From positions 16,845,457 through 16,909,456 of the forward strand of contig NC_133485.1 of NCBI RefSeq assembly GCF_025370935.1: a stretch of 64,000 nt of DNA, in the 5' to 3' direction. Of the stretch, positions 9,595 to 20,794 are shown piece by piece. This DNA comes from Choristoneura fumiferana (taxonomy: Eukaryota; Arthropoda; Insecta; Lepidoptera; Tortricidae). The position numbers and the translations under genes were made by a program. Position 1 is the first letter of the stretch. Each line of letters begins with the position of its first letter. Under the pieces are notes generated by a model that was not told where the DNA came from, ran no database searches, and worked only from the letters and a program-made list of their open reading frames with translations.

Positions 9595-10275
9595 ATGATG
9601 ATGATGTCATTGTGATCCTGTTATCCCTCACTAGGGACTAGGGACATAAGGCTCGTAGAAGAGTATTCCATTTGGCTCGATCTTGCGCGCCACTAGAGGC
9701 GCTAGTGTAGCGTGAGGTCTCCGAAATGTCAAATCTCATAGTTTTTGGGTGAGCTACGCGGGTTTATTTATAATTAGAATAATTTTGTGAATATTTTGCA
9801 ATATCTGAAATTAATTATGGCAAATATGCGTTGCGGGGCAATGAATGTCTGTGTTTTGAGACAATTTTGTCTTTTGGAAACCTTTGTCCTCCCTTTTTTC
9901 CGAACAAAACGGGGACTATGCAACACTGTGGCATGCTCGATATTTTTATGGTACGGTTTTAAGGTGTATTAAATATGATTTTAATCTAAACTTTGTTTTC
10001 ACGGCCGTAATAACAGACTTTGAAAGCCATACTTAAAAACCTCACGCAACAGTGCGCCATCTAGTGAGACAAAAAACGATAGCCATCATTGAGCCAGCCT
10101 CCTTCTCAACTGATCGCCTCCACGTGGTCCGAGGACATCCTGGCCGTCTTCTGCCAGTAGATTGCCAACGGAGACCCTGCTTGGGCAGGTGATCATTCGA
10201 CCCTCGAAGCGTGTCCATCTATCGCCATTTCCTTGTCAGAACTTCTCGGTTTACTGGCTGGTCAGTCATTTGCCA
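9595..10275 (-). pseudogene. RTE-type LINE C-terminus, split by a MITE
   Basis: Minus-strand translation at 10275-10093 gives KWRWIDTLRG, then GRRRPGCPRTTWRRSVEKE. This is the C-terminal pattern of RTE-type LINE proteins. After an interruption of about 400 bp it resumes at about 9690 with AQDRAKWNTLLRALCP and a stop. The end is followed by CATCATCATCATCAG, an (ATC)n tail usual for RTE. The same arrangement is in copy B (31160-31840), so it predates the duplication. The N-terminal part of the LINE is absent. Confidence 0.75.
9690..10092. mobile_element. MITE 'C9', copy in segment A
   Basis: The unit has imperfect inverted ends, GCCACTAGAGGCGCTAGTG on the left against CACTAGATGGCGCACTG read back from the right, enclosing about 340 bp. 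The copy at 47488-47888 (inverted) is longer at one end, and both its ends carry TCAATGAGGGCTATCG in inverted orientation. This copy lacks about 28 bp on one side, where LINE sequence begins directly. The superfamily is not assigned. Confidence 0.65.
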
Positions 10276-10522
10276 TAGTCTTGCGTTTGAGATAGTACCT
10301 TAATAATGCATTCTATGTGCCGATATTTTGACCACCTTGGCCGCTCCGAAATATCTGATGCCGACTGTACTTAGAGACTTTTAGTATCAGAAAGCTGCAA
10401 TTTGACAAAGGGTGTTTACACATTAATCATGCAAACAATGTGGATAAATGCGTGTACTGCTGTTTCACACAATTTTTTTTTCCAAATGTTTCATTTGGCA
10501 AATGTTTCATTTCCCGGTACCG

Positions 10523-11003
10523 CTCTGCTTTCAGAGCATGACATGAGTGCGTGTGAGCTAACTTTGGGGGCGGCAGACGTGAACTTGCCTTCGAAATCCA
10601 AAAGCTTAATGGTTACTTGACCTGAAATGTATATTTCAGAACTAAATTACTGTTATTATTATTTTAAAATTTATGACGGTGGAAGCATTCTACACTTCCA
10701 CTGAACGTAGATATAGTTAGTGTTTAGTATTGTAACTAAGGGACCCCATACATCCCTGTATTTCCTGTATTATTATTTTTTGTATTTTTTTTCTTTAATT
10801 GTATAATATAGTTTTTAAGTATTTTATTTGTAATTATATTTTGATGAAAAAATGACTTTCTGCCAAGTTTCTTGCGGCGCATTCTTCTTGGCAATGATGG
10901 TCTTTCCGAAAGCGCTGGTAGTTTAAAAAAATGACGTGTAAAAGTGCCCATTGCGGCCTATTTACTGAATAAATCATTTGAATTTTGAATTTTTTTTGAA
11001 TTT
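10523..11003 (+). mobile_element. LINE 3' end (Jockey/CR1-like), only in copy A
   Basis: Copy B lacks this block. It ends with CCAAGTTTCTTGCGGCGCAT, CTGAATAAATCATTTG (an AATAAA signal) and a TTGAATT-type tail. A near-identical 3' part lies at 38532-38888. A short frame ending at 10618-10620 may be the last codons of the LINE protein, but no domain is visible. Assignment to the Jockey/CR1 group is inference from the tail style. Confidence 0.65.
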
Positions 11004-11409
11004 CAAGTACCCGCTTTCTCCGAAACCAAATTTTTTTCTCAGAATATTTCCTTATGGTTTTATAGAGCACAGTAGGTTTAAGGTTACGTGTTTTATGAAA
11101 GTTCCGAAAATAATAATGGTTTCGGAGAAATTTGGTACTTGGGACATTAAACGTTTGCGAAACATATTTTGCCCAAACGGCAGAGAACCAGTATAATCAA
11201 ACGTTGAAATAACTTTGTTTTTTTTTCAGTAGGTACACCTCTCTTACACCTACCTCTATAATGTGGAACGAATTATCTTCTCTCTGGTTAGCCTTAAAAT
11301 AATAATCATTAAATAATCCACCAAAACTGAAATAACAATATGTAATAAAATAAATTCATTTATTTCGGGCAACTTGGCCCCTACAATAAATACCTTTCAG
11401 ACTAACATA

Positions 11410-12860
11410 CATATATATTTATCTATACATATAATAAAGCTGAAGAGGGTCGAAAGTCTGTACATGGAAGATATTCGAAAAAAAGTTGGCTGGGATACTT
11501 AGAATCGATAACAGAACACGTTCCAACAGTTTTTAGAATTTTTGTCTGTTTGTCTGTTTATCTGTTTATCTGTTTGTCGTTTATTTGACCGCGCATCACG
11601 TGAGAACGGCTGAACGGATTTTTATGCAAACTTTACTAATCTGACGAGAAAATCCCCGGCCAGGTTATAGGCTATAAAAATTCGACCCTTAGGGTATAAA
11701 AATTCAACCCTTAAAAGTGGAGGTAGCTACTATATTCGATTCGATTGAGTTAAGTTTCCACCTTCAAGTTTTCAAATACGTGCTATGACTATCAAGTACC
11801 CTGATAAACAAACAGATGGCGCTGAAATTAATAACTTTGTGACTCGAGTAAGCCACTGAGGAAGGATTTTGCCAAATTAACTCTAAGTTTAAAAGAGGGA
11901 GTACGGACATCAACAAATAATTGAATAATTTAATTGATTTAATAATACGACTAAAATTAAACGACAATAAAGTGATTGCCACACATTACAATGCCATCTT
12001 TTGGAGAACTGGGTAAACAGTATGTAATGGAGTAAACTAATAAAAAAGAGTTTACTTACATAGTTATACTTAGTTTTTTTTAGCATTAGAAAAAGGGTAA
12101 ACAATCTTGACGAGTCTTTTTATTGAAAAACGTTTTAAAAAACAGTTACTATTACTTTTATGATACCAAAAGCATGTAAATGATCATTATATCCTTGCTA
12201 ATTGTTACTATTTGCTGTGACTTATTTTTCAAAAGTTTTTTTCAATAAAAAACACATCAAGATCGCTTGCCTTCTTTCTAATGCTAAAAAAAAGAACTAT
12301 AATACTTAATTACTTAATGGTAAAATCAACACACATATCAACACGCGTACGAGTATAATTCTATACATCTATCTTATATCTATACAAAAGTTGGCTGGGG
12401 ATACTTAGAATCGATAACAGAACACGTTCCAAAAGTTTTTAGAATTTTTGTCTGTTTATCTGTTTGTCTGTTTATTTGACCACGCATCACGTGAAAACGG
12501 CTGAACGGATTTTCATCCGGTCAGGTTATATAGACTTTAAAAATCCTACCCCTAAAAGAGGGGGGGGGGGGGCGGTAGCCGCTACTCTAGATTAAGTTAA
12601 GTTTGCACCTGAATCTTATGACGCTACTTAGGAAGGAGGTGCAGACTTATTTTCAAGTGTTATACGACTATCGAGTACCCTGCTACACTAACAGATGGCG
12701 CTGATTTAGCCAAATTGACTAAGTTTAAAAGAGGGAGTACGGATACCAAGAAATTTAGGTAATTGATTAAATAATATAACAAATTTAAACGACAATAAAT
12801 TAATTGCCACACATTTCACAGTGCCATCTTATGGGGAACTATGAAACAAACATAGTTACG
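11410..12860. repeat. Direct duplication flanking a MITE
   Basis: 11420-12065 and 12375-12860 are diverged direct copies. Both contain GATACTTAGAATCGATAACA, a run of CTGTTTATCTGTTTG words, CGGCTGAACGGATTTT, CAGATGGCGCTGA and AAAAGAGGGAGTACGGA in the same order. A run of 13 G (12560-12572) occurs in the second copy only. No coding frame is recognised. Confidence 0.7.
12070..12297. mobile_element. MITE with long inverted arms
   Basis: The left arm TTTTTTTTAGCATTAGAA is matched in reverse at the right by TTCTAATGCTAAAAAAAA. Complementarity continues with mismatches for roughly 80 bp per arm, including CAATCTTGACGAGT against ACATCAAGATCG. This is a fold-back MITE placed between the two duplicated blocks. 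The target duplication is not clear. Confidence 0.7.
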
Positions 12861-12945
12861 TAGTGGTAACATCAACACTCATATTCAACACGCGTATAAT
12901 TAATTAATAGAAAAATGACATGAATTATTCCTAATTTATTTATAT

Positions 12946-13195
12946 CCGGAATACGGAAATTCGGAGAAGAACTAAAGTCACTGACATACCTCGAAAAATT
13001 ATATGCAAGTTGAAGTGGCAATTGGCAGGCCACATCGCTCGATGAACAGATATCCATTGGGAGAGAAATCCTCGAGGAGCGGCGACCGGAAGACGAAGCG
13101 TTGGCAGGCCTCCCTCCAAGTGGAATGACGACATTGTGAGACTTGCGGGAAACCGGTGGATGCAAGTGGCGAGTTGTCGTTCATTGTAATGTATA
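12946..13195 (+). pseudogene. RTE-type LINE C-terminal fragment
   Basis: Frame segments read RRRTKVTDIPRKI, then WQLAGHIARS, then a proline/arginine-rich block and GNRWMQVASCRS, the C-terminal order of RTE-type LINE proteins. At least two frame changes separate these pieces. It abuts the end region of the second BEL/Pao element at 13.2 kb. Confidence 0.7.
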
Positions 13196-13480
13196 ATTTA
13201 TTTGTATTGTAATATTATTGATTATATGTATTGAAACGTATGAGTGGACTGTAACAAATAACTAAAAGCAAACAAAGAAATAATTTGATGAAATTAAAAT
13301 ATACTCGATAACCCAACCACACAACACGACGCAATAATGACAAGTAAAAAAAAATATACAAAAAAAGAACTTTACAAAAAAATACAACAAAAAAGTACAA
13401 AACTCCAAGGAGTTTGCTACATTCCGGCCCTTGTGCATGAATGCACAGAACTAGCCAGGATAGTCAAGGCTAGCAGAGCC
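13196..13480 (-). other. 3' untranslated end of second BEL/Pao element, LTR not resolved
   Basis: Minus strand, downstream of the integrase stop. A TGTAGCAAAC word near 13418 could open a 3' LTR, but its partner LTR would lie beyond the assembly gap, so I cannot confirm it. The rest is A+T-rich with no frame. Confidence 0.3.
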
Positions 13481-15005
13481 TTAAGTGGCTATCCTGACCA
13501 GTTTTCTCGTAGGCCGACGTAGCAAGCCCCCCGCAGTAGCTACGTCCACCACTCTCACCACCCCGTCCTTGCCTGGGAAGAGTTTAGCGACGCGTCCACG
13601 CGGCCATGTTCCCCGAGGTAGATTTTCATCTACAATGATTACAATGTCTCCTATTTTAAGATTGACATTTCTGTTCTCACTAGTTGTCTGGCGGGGTTGC
13701 ATGGTTGGGAGTACTTCTTTCACCCATCTTTCCCAGAAGTGATCTGCTAATCTCAGTGCTTTCCTCCATTCAGCTCTTCTGAGCAGATCCGTGTCGTCCA
13801 TGCCCCCTGGTAAGCTTTGATTAGAGGATGATCCAATGAGAAAATGAAAGGGTGTGAGTGTTTCCTCTTCGTCACTTTCTATGGACACATGGCTTAACGG
13901 TCGTGAGTTGACTATGGCTTCCGCTTCGAGCAAAAGGGTTAAAAGGGTTTCTTCTTTAGGAGCACGTTCGTGTAATGTGGCATTCAGTGCCACCTTTACG
14001 CAGCGCACCAGCCTTTCCAACAACCTCCAAAGAATGGAGAAGCTGCCGGTATAAAACTCCACTTTATTCCTCTATTAGCAGCAAAATCTTCAACTTCTGG
14101 TCGGTAAAAATCTCTCAAAATTCGGTTGGCACCAATGAAGCATGTACCATTATCTGAGTAGATAGTTTCTGGGGTACCTCTTCTGGCTATAAAACGACGT
14201 AAAGCCATAATGGCTGAATCGGCGGTAAGGTTGTGGACAAGCTCCAAATGAACGGCTCTGGCGGTCATGCACGTGAATAAGGCTACATATCGCTTTTCAT
14301 GTCTTCTTCCAATAGTGACATTGATTGGCCCAAAGTAATCTAAGCCAGTGAATGTAAATGGTCGGCGATGGTGAGCAAGTCGTTGCTGTGGCAGGTCTCC
14401 AGTCATAGGGTTGATTGGTTTTGTTTTCCTTATGCGACAGAATAGGCATTGGCTAGACACGGATCGCACTACATTGCGCAGACGAAGAATCCAATATTTC
14501 TGCCGTATCTCGTTGATAACCATCTGATGGTTTGCGTGTCCTGCCCTCTTGTGGAAATTTACTACCAGTGAGCGGACGACGGGGTGGCAACCATCCAATA
14601 GTATGGGGGATCTGACATCGGTGCTAACGTTTTCAACAACTCTAATCCTGCCGGCTAAGCGCAATAGCTTGTCTTCTCCCATCACGGGTGACAGTTTGGT
14701 GAGACGACTAGATTTTGGTATCAGCTGTGAATTCTCGATGCAGCGGATCTCCTCTGCAAAACATTCTGATTGGACACGTCGCAAAACTTGTTCTTCTGCA
14801 GCTCTCATTAGTTCGGCCGATAGGGGTAGAAGAGTGGTGGAGGTAGAGACGCTCGCATTACGGCGGTCACTAACAGCGTTGTTAGTGACAGGAGATCTAA
14901 TGCGGTCCAAAGTTGATCGGAATTTGGCCGCGACCTGCAAAACACGTGCAGTAGCGCGAATTAGACGTAGCCAATCACTAAAATGAGTAGGATCTGCGGT
15001 GACTA
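13481..15005 (-). pseudogene. Second BEL/Pao element, integrase region
   Basis: Minus-strand frames 15005-13996 and 14062-13481 carry a zinc-binding stretch (H-x-H then CLFC, about 14540-14440) and the integrase core. The first Asp is in FTGLDYFGP (about 14345), the second in IYSDNGTCF (about 14150), and the third acidic site falls near the frame break. The C-terminal domain ends in RRPTRKLVRIA. A single-base loss near 14018-14030 separates the frames, in the conserved block just before the expected catalytic Glu. The sequence is clearly different from the first element, so this is another BEL/Pao family. Confidence 0.88.
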
Positions 15006-16975
15006 CTAGATGTACAGCTACAGGTTCAAAAGACTGTTTCGTTCCTCTTCGATCGTAGCCTGACCAGCTGGCTCAATAGGCCAATCCTCAGGTGGATCGA
15101 AAAGAAACGAAGGGCCTATAAACCATCGGTGATTGCAATCTAAATTCAATCGTTTCATACGTGTGACATCATCTGCAACGTTTAAATCTGTTGGGACCCA
15201 TCTCCAGTCATGTATACAAGAGTTTTCAGTAATTTCCCCGACGCGATGGGCCACAAAAGGCTTAAACGTTCGTGCATCACTTCGGAGCCAACTAAGAACA
15301 GTTATCGAATCCGTCCACAAAAAAGTGCGAACAGGTTTTTTGCGATGACTGTCCTTAATGGTAAGTGCGAGGCGAGAAGCGATCAAAGCAGCTTGAAGTT
15401 CCAAGCGCGGAATCGATGTTGGTTTCAAGGGAGAGACTCTTGCTTTGCTCGAAATGAGAGTGAGCTTGATGCTGCCATCGGAGTATATCAAACGCCAATA
15501 AGCAACGCAGGCATATGCAAGCTCACTTGCATCTGCAAAAACGTGTAACTCTCTTAAAGATGGCTCAGAGTTTTTTGCTTTAGAATACCAACGAGGAAAT
15601 TTTAAGGAAGATACCGTCGACAGTTCTTGAAACCAATCAAACCACTTTGATGCTTCCGACTGAGGAAGTGCAGTGTCCCAATTTATATTTAATCTCCACG
15701 CTTGTTGAAATAGGATCCGACCTTTTACGACTATAGGTCCAAGTAAACCTAAAGGGTCATATACGCGCATGAGATGTGATAGCACTTTACGTTTAGTAAG
15801 AGGGCTGGGAATGGTTTCAGATAAACCAGTACGGAATCCTAAATTATCAGTGGTTGGGTTCCAAGCCATTCCTAGCGCTCGAACGCCGCTAGAGGCGTTG
15901 ACAAGATTCAGTTTCTAATGGTTGAGGGGCTCGCAAATCGATTGGTACGAGGCTCAATGCCGCAGGCTCATTAGAAATCCATCCTCGCATCTCAAAGCAG
16001 GCGGCACTGTGGACAGTAACAATATCGGATGCTAGCTGGGCGCTTCGTCAACATTGTCAAGAGAGTCTATATAATCGTCCATATAATGGTTAAACAAAAT
16101 GGCGTCTGCAGCTTTAGGATACGCTCGTTTATGTTCTAAAGCATTTTATTTTTAATGTATTGTGCTATGAAAGGGCTGCAGCACGCGCCAAAAATGACAG
16201 CTGTCATCCTGAATTCCTTAAGTGGTTGCGTTTTTCTGATCTCCACAGATATCGAAGAGCATCCCTGTCCTTCTCCCTTACTCGAATCTGAGGAAACATT
16301 TCTTTAATATCAGCGGTTATGCCGATACGTCCCTCTCGGAAACAATATAAAATCTTTAATAAGGGCTGCAGTAGATCAGGACCAGAAAGCAATAAGGAAT
16401 TCAAGCTGACTCCCTCATTTCTGGCTGCGGCGTCGTGTACGACACGAAGTTTGTTCTTCTGAGGATGGTACACACCAAAATGAGGCAGATAGAGGCGAAA
16501 TATTCATCATTTCAACAGTACCGGCGACTGGCGTAATACGTCTCAGAAGCACATTCTTCTGCGTAACCTTTATCAGCATGTTAGTCATAAATACATCGTA
16601 CGCCTTAGCAAACCCAACATCCTTACACATACGTCTCTCAAGACTTAAAAAACGTGACATCGCTTGAGGATAGCTGTCAGGAACACGCTGTATATCGTCA
16701 CGCCATGGCATGCCTATCTCGAAGCGACCCGTTGGTAAGCGCCTTGAAGTGGATTCGACGATATCTATAGCACGTTGATCCTGCTTACTATGCAGCGTTT
16801 CTTTTTTAGAAATCCCTAAAGAATCTATTTTGTACTGTTCTTTGATAAGATATTCTAAAATTATCGTCTGATGACGTTTTTCGATAAAAGTACGTGTATT
16901 AACAAATTCTACTAGTTTTGTTTTACTTGAGCCACGCCGTATAAGTCCAGCCGAGTGCTGTCAAACAAGCGACGG
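15006..16975 (-). pseudogene. Second BEL/Pao element, reverse transcriptase and RNase H region
   Basis: Minus-strand pieces show SRFLSLERRM (about 16650), NKLRVVHDAA (about 16450), palm motif A in ITADIKEMFPQIRV (about 16310), a catalytic YMDDYIDSL in another frame near 16080, and RNase H blocks VFADASELAYA, PRLELQAALIASRL and VPTDLNVADD (15550-15170). Frame breaks sit at about 16475-16500, 16231-16235, 16144-16147, 16037-16041, 15905-15920 and 15037-15039. Several are one base short in A or T runs. No complete enzyme is encoded as written. Confidence 0.88.
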
Positions 16976-17469
16976 GATCGTTCTTTTACCCAATTCGTAC
17001 GTCACGGTTAATAGATAAATGCCAATGTTCAGCTCCAATTAAAATAGTTGGAGTCGCGTCGTCATATGTCAAAACATCAACCAAATCGTTTAGGTGCGCA
17101 AAATATTCAATAGTTTCACGCTTTATTGTTTGTGGGCGCAAACACAGAGACTCCATAGCCCTGGCGTTCTTTACTAAAAATGTTTCTTGTGTGTGCCTAC
17201 CTTTAATAGAAAAATTTACATATGAAACCGTAGTTTTTCGCTCTAGTCCGCCAATACCGTTAACAGTGATCACCTGTTTTGGCCCAGAGGCTCCTATTTG
17301 TGTGGCAACAACAGAATCAATTAAAGTGGCCGTGCTGCCGTCGTCTAGAAGCGCGTATACGTCGCAAGTTCCCGCAGGGCCGGACACGGTGACAGGGATG
17401 ATCTTCAAGTAGGCTCGAGGACGGAGAGCTAAAAGAGTGTCTGCTTGATTAATCTGAGTAGAGGTAGAA
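16976..17469 (-). pseudogene. Second BEL/Pao element, protease region, truncated by gap
   Basis: Minus-strand frame 17408-16986 contains the retroviral-type aspartic protease word LLDDGSTATLI with the DUF1758-like body that follows it, ending LIGAEHWHLSI. The upstream gag is lost in the N-run at 17470. The frame stops at 16986 and the following pol pieces are in other frames. Confidence 0.85.
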
Positions 17470-18088
17470 NNNNNNNNNNNNNNNNNNNNNNNNNNNNNNN
17501 NNNNNNNNNNNNNNNNNNNNNNNNNNNNNNNNNNNNNNNNNNNNNNNNNNNNNNNNNNNNNNNNNNNNNNNNNNNNNNNNNNNNNNNNNNNNNNNNNNNN
17601 NNNNNNNNNNNNNNNNNNNNNNNNNNNNNNNNNNNNNNNNNNNNNNNNNNNNNNNNNNNNNNNNNNNNNNNNNNNNNNNNNNNNNNNNNNNNNNNNNNNN
17701 NNNNNNNNNNNNNNNNNNNNNNNNNNNNNNNNNNNNNNNNNNNNNNNNNNNNNNNNNNNNNNNNNNNNNNNNNNNNNNNNNNNNNNNNNNNNNNNNNNNN
17801 NNNNNNNNNNNNNNNNNNNNNNNNNNNNNNNNNNNNNNNNNNNNNNNNNNNNNNNNNNNNNNNNNNNNNNNNNNNNNNNNNNNNNNNNNNNNNNNNNNNN
17901 NNNNNNNNNNNNNNNNNNNNNNNNNNNNNNNNNNNNNNNNNNNNNNNNNNNNNNNNNNNNNNNNNNNNNNNNNNNNNNNNNNNNNNNNNNNNNNNNNNNN
18001 NNNNNNNNNNNNNNNNNNNNNNNNNNNNNNNNNNNNNNNNNNNNNNNNNNNNNNNNNNNNNNNNNNNNNNNNNNNNNNNNNNNNNNNN
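17470..18088. other. Assembly gap (619 N)
   Basis: A run of N. Any frame drawn through it is meaningless. It separates the second BEL/Pao element from an unrelated first-family gag piece. Confidence 1.
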
Positions 18089-18813
18089 GGTAGTATTATT
18101 ATTATTATTACCTTTGCATGACAGAACCGTACCTGACACTAAATAACCAAATTTACTCTTATTTAGAGACGGTTTATTTTTACCTAATGAAATTCTATGT
18201 GTACCTAAAACACTCCAAAATATTTCAGCACCTAACAACAAATCTATTTCTGATGGCAAATGGAATGTTGGGTCAGCTAAGAAAATATTAGGAGGAATAA
18301 TTAGTGATGTACAGTCAACCTTTCGAACTGGTAAAAGTTGCGTAATCTGAGGTACAATGAAGCAATTTATGTCAATTACGTATTCGTCATGACGAGAAGA
18401 TATAGCTACATCACACCGTTTTGTGATGCGTGACGACTGACAATTTAATCCTTCAACAGAAGTTGAAGTTGAATATGCAGGTAAATTAAGCTTGGAATAT
18501 AATTTCTCTGTCATCAAGCAACAAGTACTACCGTTGTCCAACAGTGCGCGCACAGTGATTTTGTTACCATCGCGATCAGCGACGTCGACGAGTGCCGTAG
18601 ACAACAGCACGCTGCTGTGATCAGCGGTGGTAGACGACAGAGCGATATTGTCGTTTGGTTGGTCATCATCAGTATGCTCGCCCCGCTCGGCGGCGGCGGC
18701 AGTCAGTACGGTGCTTGTGCCTGGAGCGCCAGAGCTGTCAGCGCTGGCATGAGACGATTGGTCGTCCGTATGTAATAGTGAATTGTGCCACTTTGAGCAC
18801 TGTAAGCACGGAC
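18089..18813 (-). pseudogene. Isolated gag-protease piece of the first BEL/Pao family
   Basis: Reverse complement of about 3238-3962. It is open throughout, including the LDNGST protease word. By eye it differs from the other copy by only about four substitutions and one extra AAT triplet in an AAT run. It has N-runs on both sides (17470-18088 and exactly 100 N at 18814-18913), so neither element end is visible. It may be a real second insertion or a contig placed here by the assembler. Confidence 0.9.
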
Positions 18814-18913
18814 NNNNNNNNNNNNNNNNNNNNNNNNNNNNNNNNNNNNNNNNNNNNNNNNNNNNNNNNNNNNNNNNNNNNNNNNNNNNNNNNNNNNNNN
18901 NNNNNNNNNNNNN
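18814..18913. other. Assembly gap (100 N)
   Basis: Exactly 100 N, the usual placeholder for a gap of unknown size. Confidence 1.
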
Positions 18914-19246
18914 TGCTAACAGCTGGCCGAGGACCGTGTGGAGTGGCGATTACTGCACGGACAAGAGTACCCTCTTAAATAGAAGAAGTGTGAATATCAA
19001 ATCGTGCACTGCACACGCTTGGAAACTACGATCCAAGCCCCACATTCTGAGATTCATCTGTCAGCACTCCCCGAGTCATGCAGAGGGAAGTACAGTCAAA
19101 GAAACTGAATCAATACCAGGGAACCTTTGTGCTACTAATGTCATGTTGACATTCAATACATTTCCAAAGAAATCAAAGCGAAATTGATGGTAATTGATCC
19201 AGCTTTCTTGGCAATATATGTACCTAGGCCAAAACGATGATGATGA
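18914..19246 (+). pseudogene. RTE-type LINE 3' end next to gap
   Basis: The first codons after the gap read QLAEDRVEWRLLHGQEYPLK and stop, a typical LINE C-terminus with the AEDR..W pattern of RTE. About 260 bp of untranslated sequence follow, ending at GATGATGATGATGA (about 19231-19244), the RTE-like tail. Confidence 0.6.
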
Positions 19247-19359
19247 TGAACCATTAAAAAGTCGTTCTAGGAAAATGCATACGTTTTTATAATAAAATTC
19301 CAAATAATAATAAAATAAACATATACAAAATCAGATCTATTATCAAGAAGACATAATTA

Positions 19360-19666
19360 TCTAAGCGTATTATAAGTTAATGATTATATCATGGACAGCG
19401 ATATTTAGAATAATTCCGATCCGCATTAGCGATCCCTTCAAATAGCGAACCTACTGTGTTAAAAATAAAGTTGTGTTAAATACTTGTAATTATGTATAGA
19501 TATCATTCATAATATTGTAAATCTGTTTAAAAAAATAAACCTCGTTGAGTTTCTTGCCGATTCTTCTCAACAGAGATTTTTCCGAACCGGGTAGATTTTT
19601 TTTTGACATTCATAAGTGCTTGTTTTAGCCTAAATGGAATAAAGATATTTTGACTTTGACTTTGAC
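19360..19666 (+). mobile_element. LINE 3' end with (TTTGAC)n tail
   Basis: Ends CTCGTTGAGTTTCTTGCCG, TTCTTCTCAACAGAG, TTCCGAACCGG, AATAAAG and then TTTGACTTTGACTTTGAC. The same unit recurs at 24543-24614, and inverted at 38889-39046 and 46717-46853. It resembles the 10.9-kb unit in layout (TTTCTTGC, TTCTTCT, TTCCGAA), suggesting related Jockey/CR1-type LINEs. Confidence 0.7.
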
Positions 19667-19669
19667 ATC

Positions 19670-20320
19670 TAAAGTTGATTCGGGTAGCTTTAATTGTAAA
19701 ATTATATCTTCATCCAATAATAAACGGTTTGTAAACGGGATGCAAGCCAGTTCAAGCGGTTTGAATAATCACAAGTAAAATCGATAGTAACGACCACCTT
19801 GACAATACCAAATAGTCCATGAATCATAGTTGATAGCAGATAGTAAACACAATAGGCATCAAATAGCCAGGTGCAGTGCCTGTACTTTATCAATAAATTC
19901 GACGGTTGTCGTGTTCTGGATTTACTCAAATAAATATTTACCCCCTTATTCATAAACGACAATCAAACCTATTTAGTTAAAGCCCCGCAAAATTCGTATG
20001 TCCTTATCTGTCAACGTCGACATTTGTATTTGTTAGAAAGGGACAAAGCATTTGTTAGTTAACATAGGCTTGTTAAGTTTTAGAATAAGGGGTTAATTAC
20101 ACATCATAAACCATCTATTATGTGTTCAAAAAACGGAAGTTATGGCCAGTACAAAGTGAAACTGTTGTGTTAGTGAATATATCCAATTCGACATCTCTTA
20201 AAACAAAGCAATTTGATTGGATCTTGAATTCTTATGTCTGTCTAGTCTAGATGACGTTTTATCTGAAATAAAACAATTTTGACAAATCTTGCCCGTTACA
20301 TCATATTATTTGTTATTTAT
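19670..20320. other. A+T-rich DNA, no feature seen
   Basis: I see no coding region or familiar repeat here. Short frames on the minus strand look like chance. Confidence 0.5.
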
Positions 20321-20324
20321 TTGT

Positions 20325-20533
20325 GGGCCCGAAAAGTTCTCGAGTGGAGACCGTGGATCGGCACGCGCAGCGTAGGACGTCTACCAACGAGATGGACGGA
20401 TGACCTGGTAAAGCGGCGGGTTCACGGTGGATGCAGGCCGCTGCCAACCGAAGCGACTGGAGGTCTATCAGGGAGGCCTATGTCCAACAGTGGACGTCCT
20501 ACCGCTGAGATGATGATGATGATGATGATGACA
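20325..20533 (+). pseudogene. RTE-type LINE 3' terminus
   Basis: One frame reads VLEWRPWIGTR, then TRWTDDLV, then AYVQQWTSYR and a stop, the C-terminal signature of RTE-type LINEs. It is followed by a GAT repeat (about 20511-20531). A frame change lies in the middle. Confidence 0.75.
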
Positions 20534-20560
20534 TCATATTATCGAACGTAATGATATGAG

Positions 20561-20794
20561 TGTAGGGACTCACTTTGTAGCCTTACGCAGAGTCAGCTCA
20601 TATCCCAGTACGTTTGCTGGGCCGCGGGGCCCGCTTTGTAATCAGTCACTCACAGAGCTTACTGGAGGACGTACACGCCCCAGACCTAAGTTAGTGATAC
20701 TCATGTGAAACTTATTGTGAAAAATATAATTATATAAATTAATTAGTGAGCAACATCTTTGATTTCACCTCCACGCTACTATTTACTCCCTAAA
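20561..20794 (+). mobile_element. Candidate solo LTR
   Basis: The 234-bp unit begins TGTAGGGA and ends TCCCTAAA, imperfect inverted termini. It is flanked by TGAG (20557-20560 and 20795-20798; ATGAG also matches if the element ends one base earlier). Inside are a G+C-rich block (GGGCCGCGGGGCCC) and an A+T-rich TATA-like stretch. No internal region or second LTR is nearby. Confidence 0.5.

Larger units (their letters stand above)
7557..11425. repeat. Duplicated segment, copy A, right part
   Basis: Aligns with 29423-32482. Copy A carries two extra insertions that copy B lacks: the SINE at 8818-9116 and a LINE 3' end at about 10523-11003. Homology ends near the words TACATATATATTTAT (11405 and 32468). 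Frames found within it, such as one starting at 8650 that is also present in copy B at 30522, show no recognisable domain. Confidence 0.85.

Noticed and set aside
13196..13480. LTR of the second BEL/Pao element
   Set aside because: A TGTAGCAAAC start is plausible, but the partner LTR is not in the sequence, so boundaries cannot be supported.
17429..18610. Long minus-strand open frame spanning the N-run
   Set aside because: Most of it is N. Only the 18089-18610 part is real sequence, and it is described as a BEL/Pao piece.
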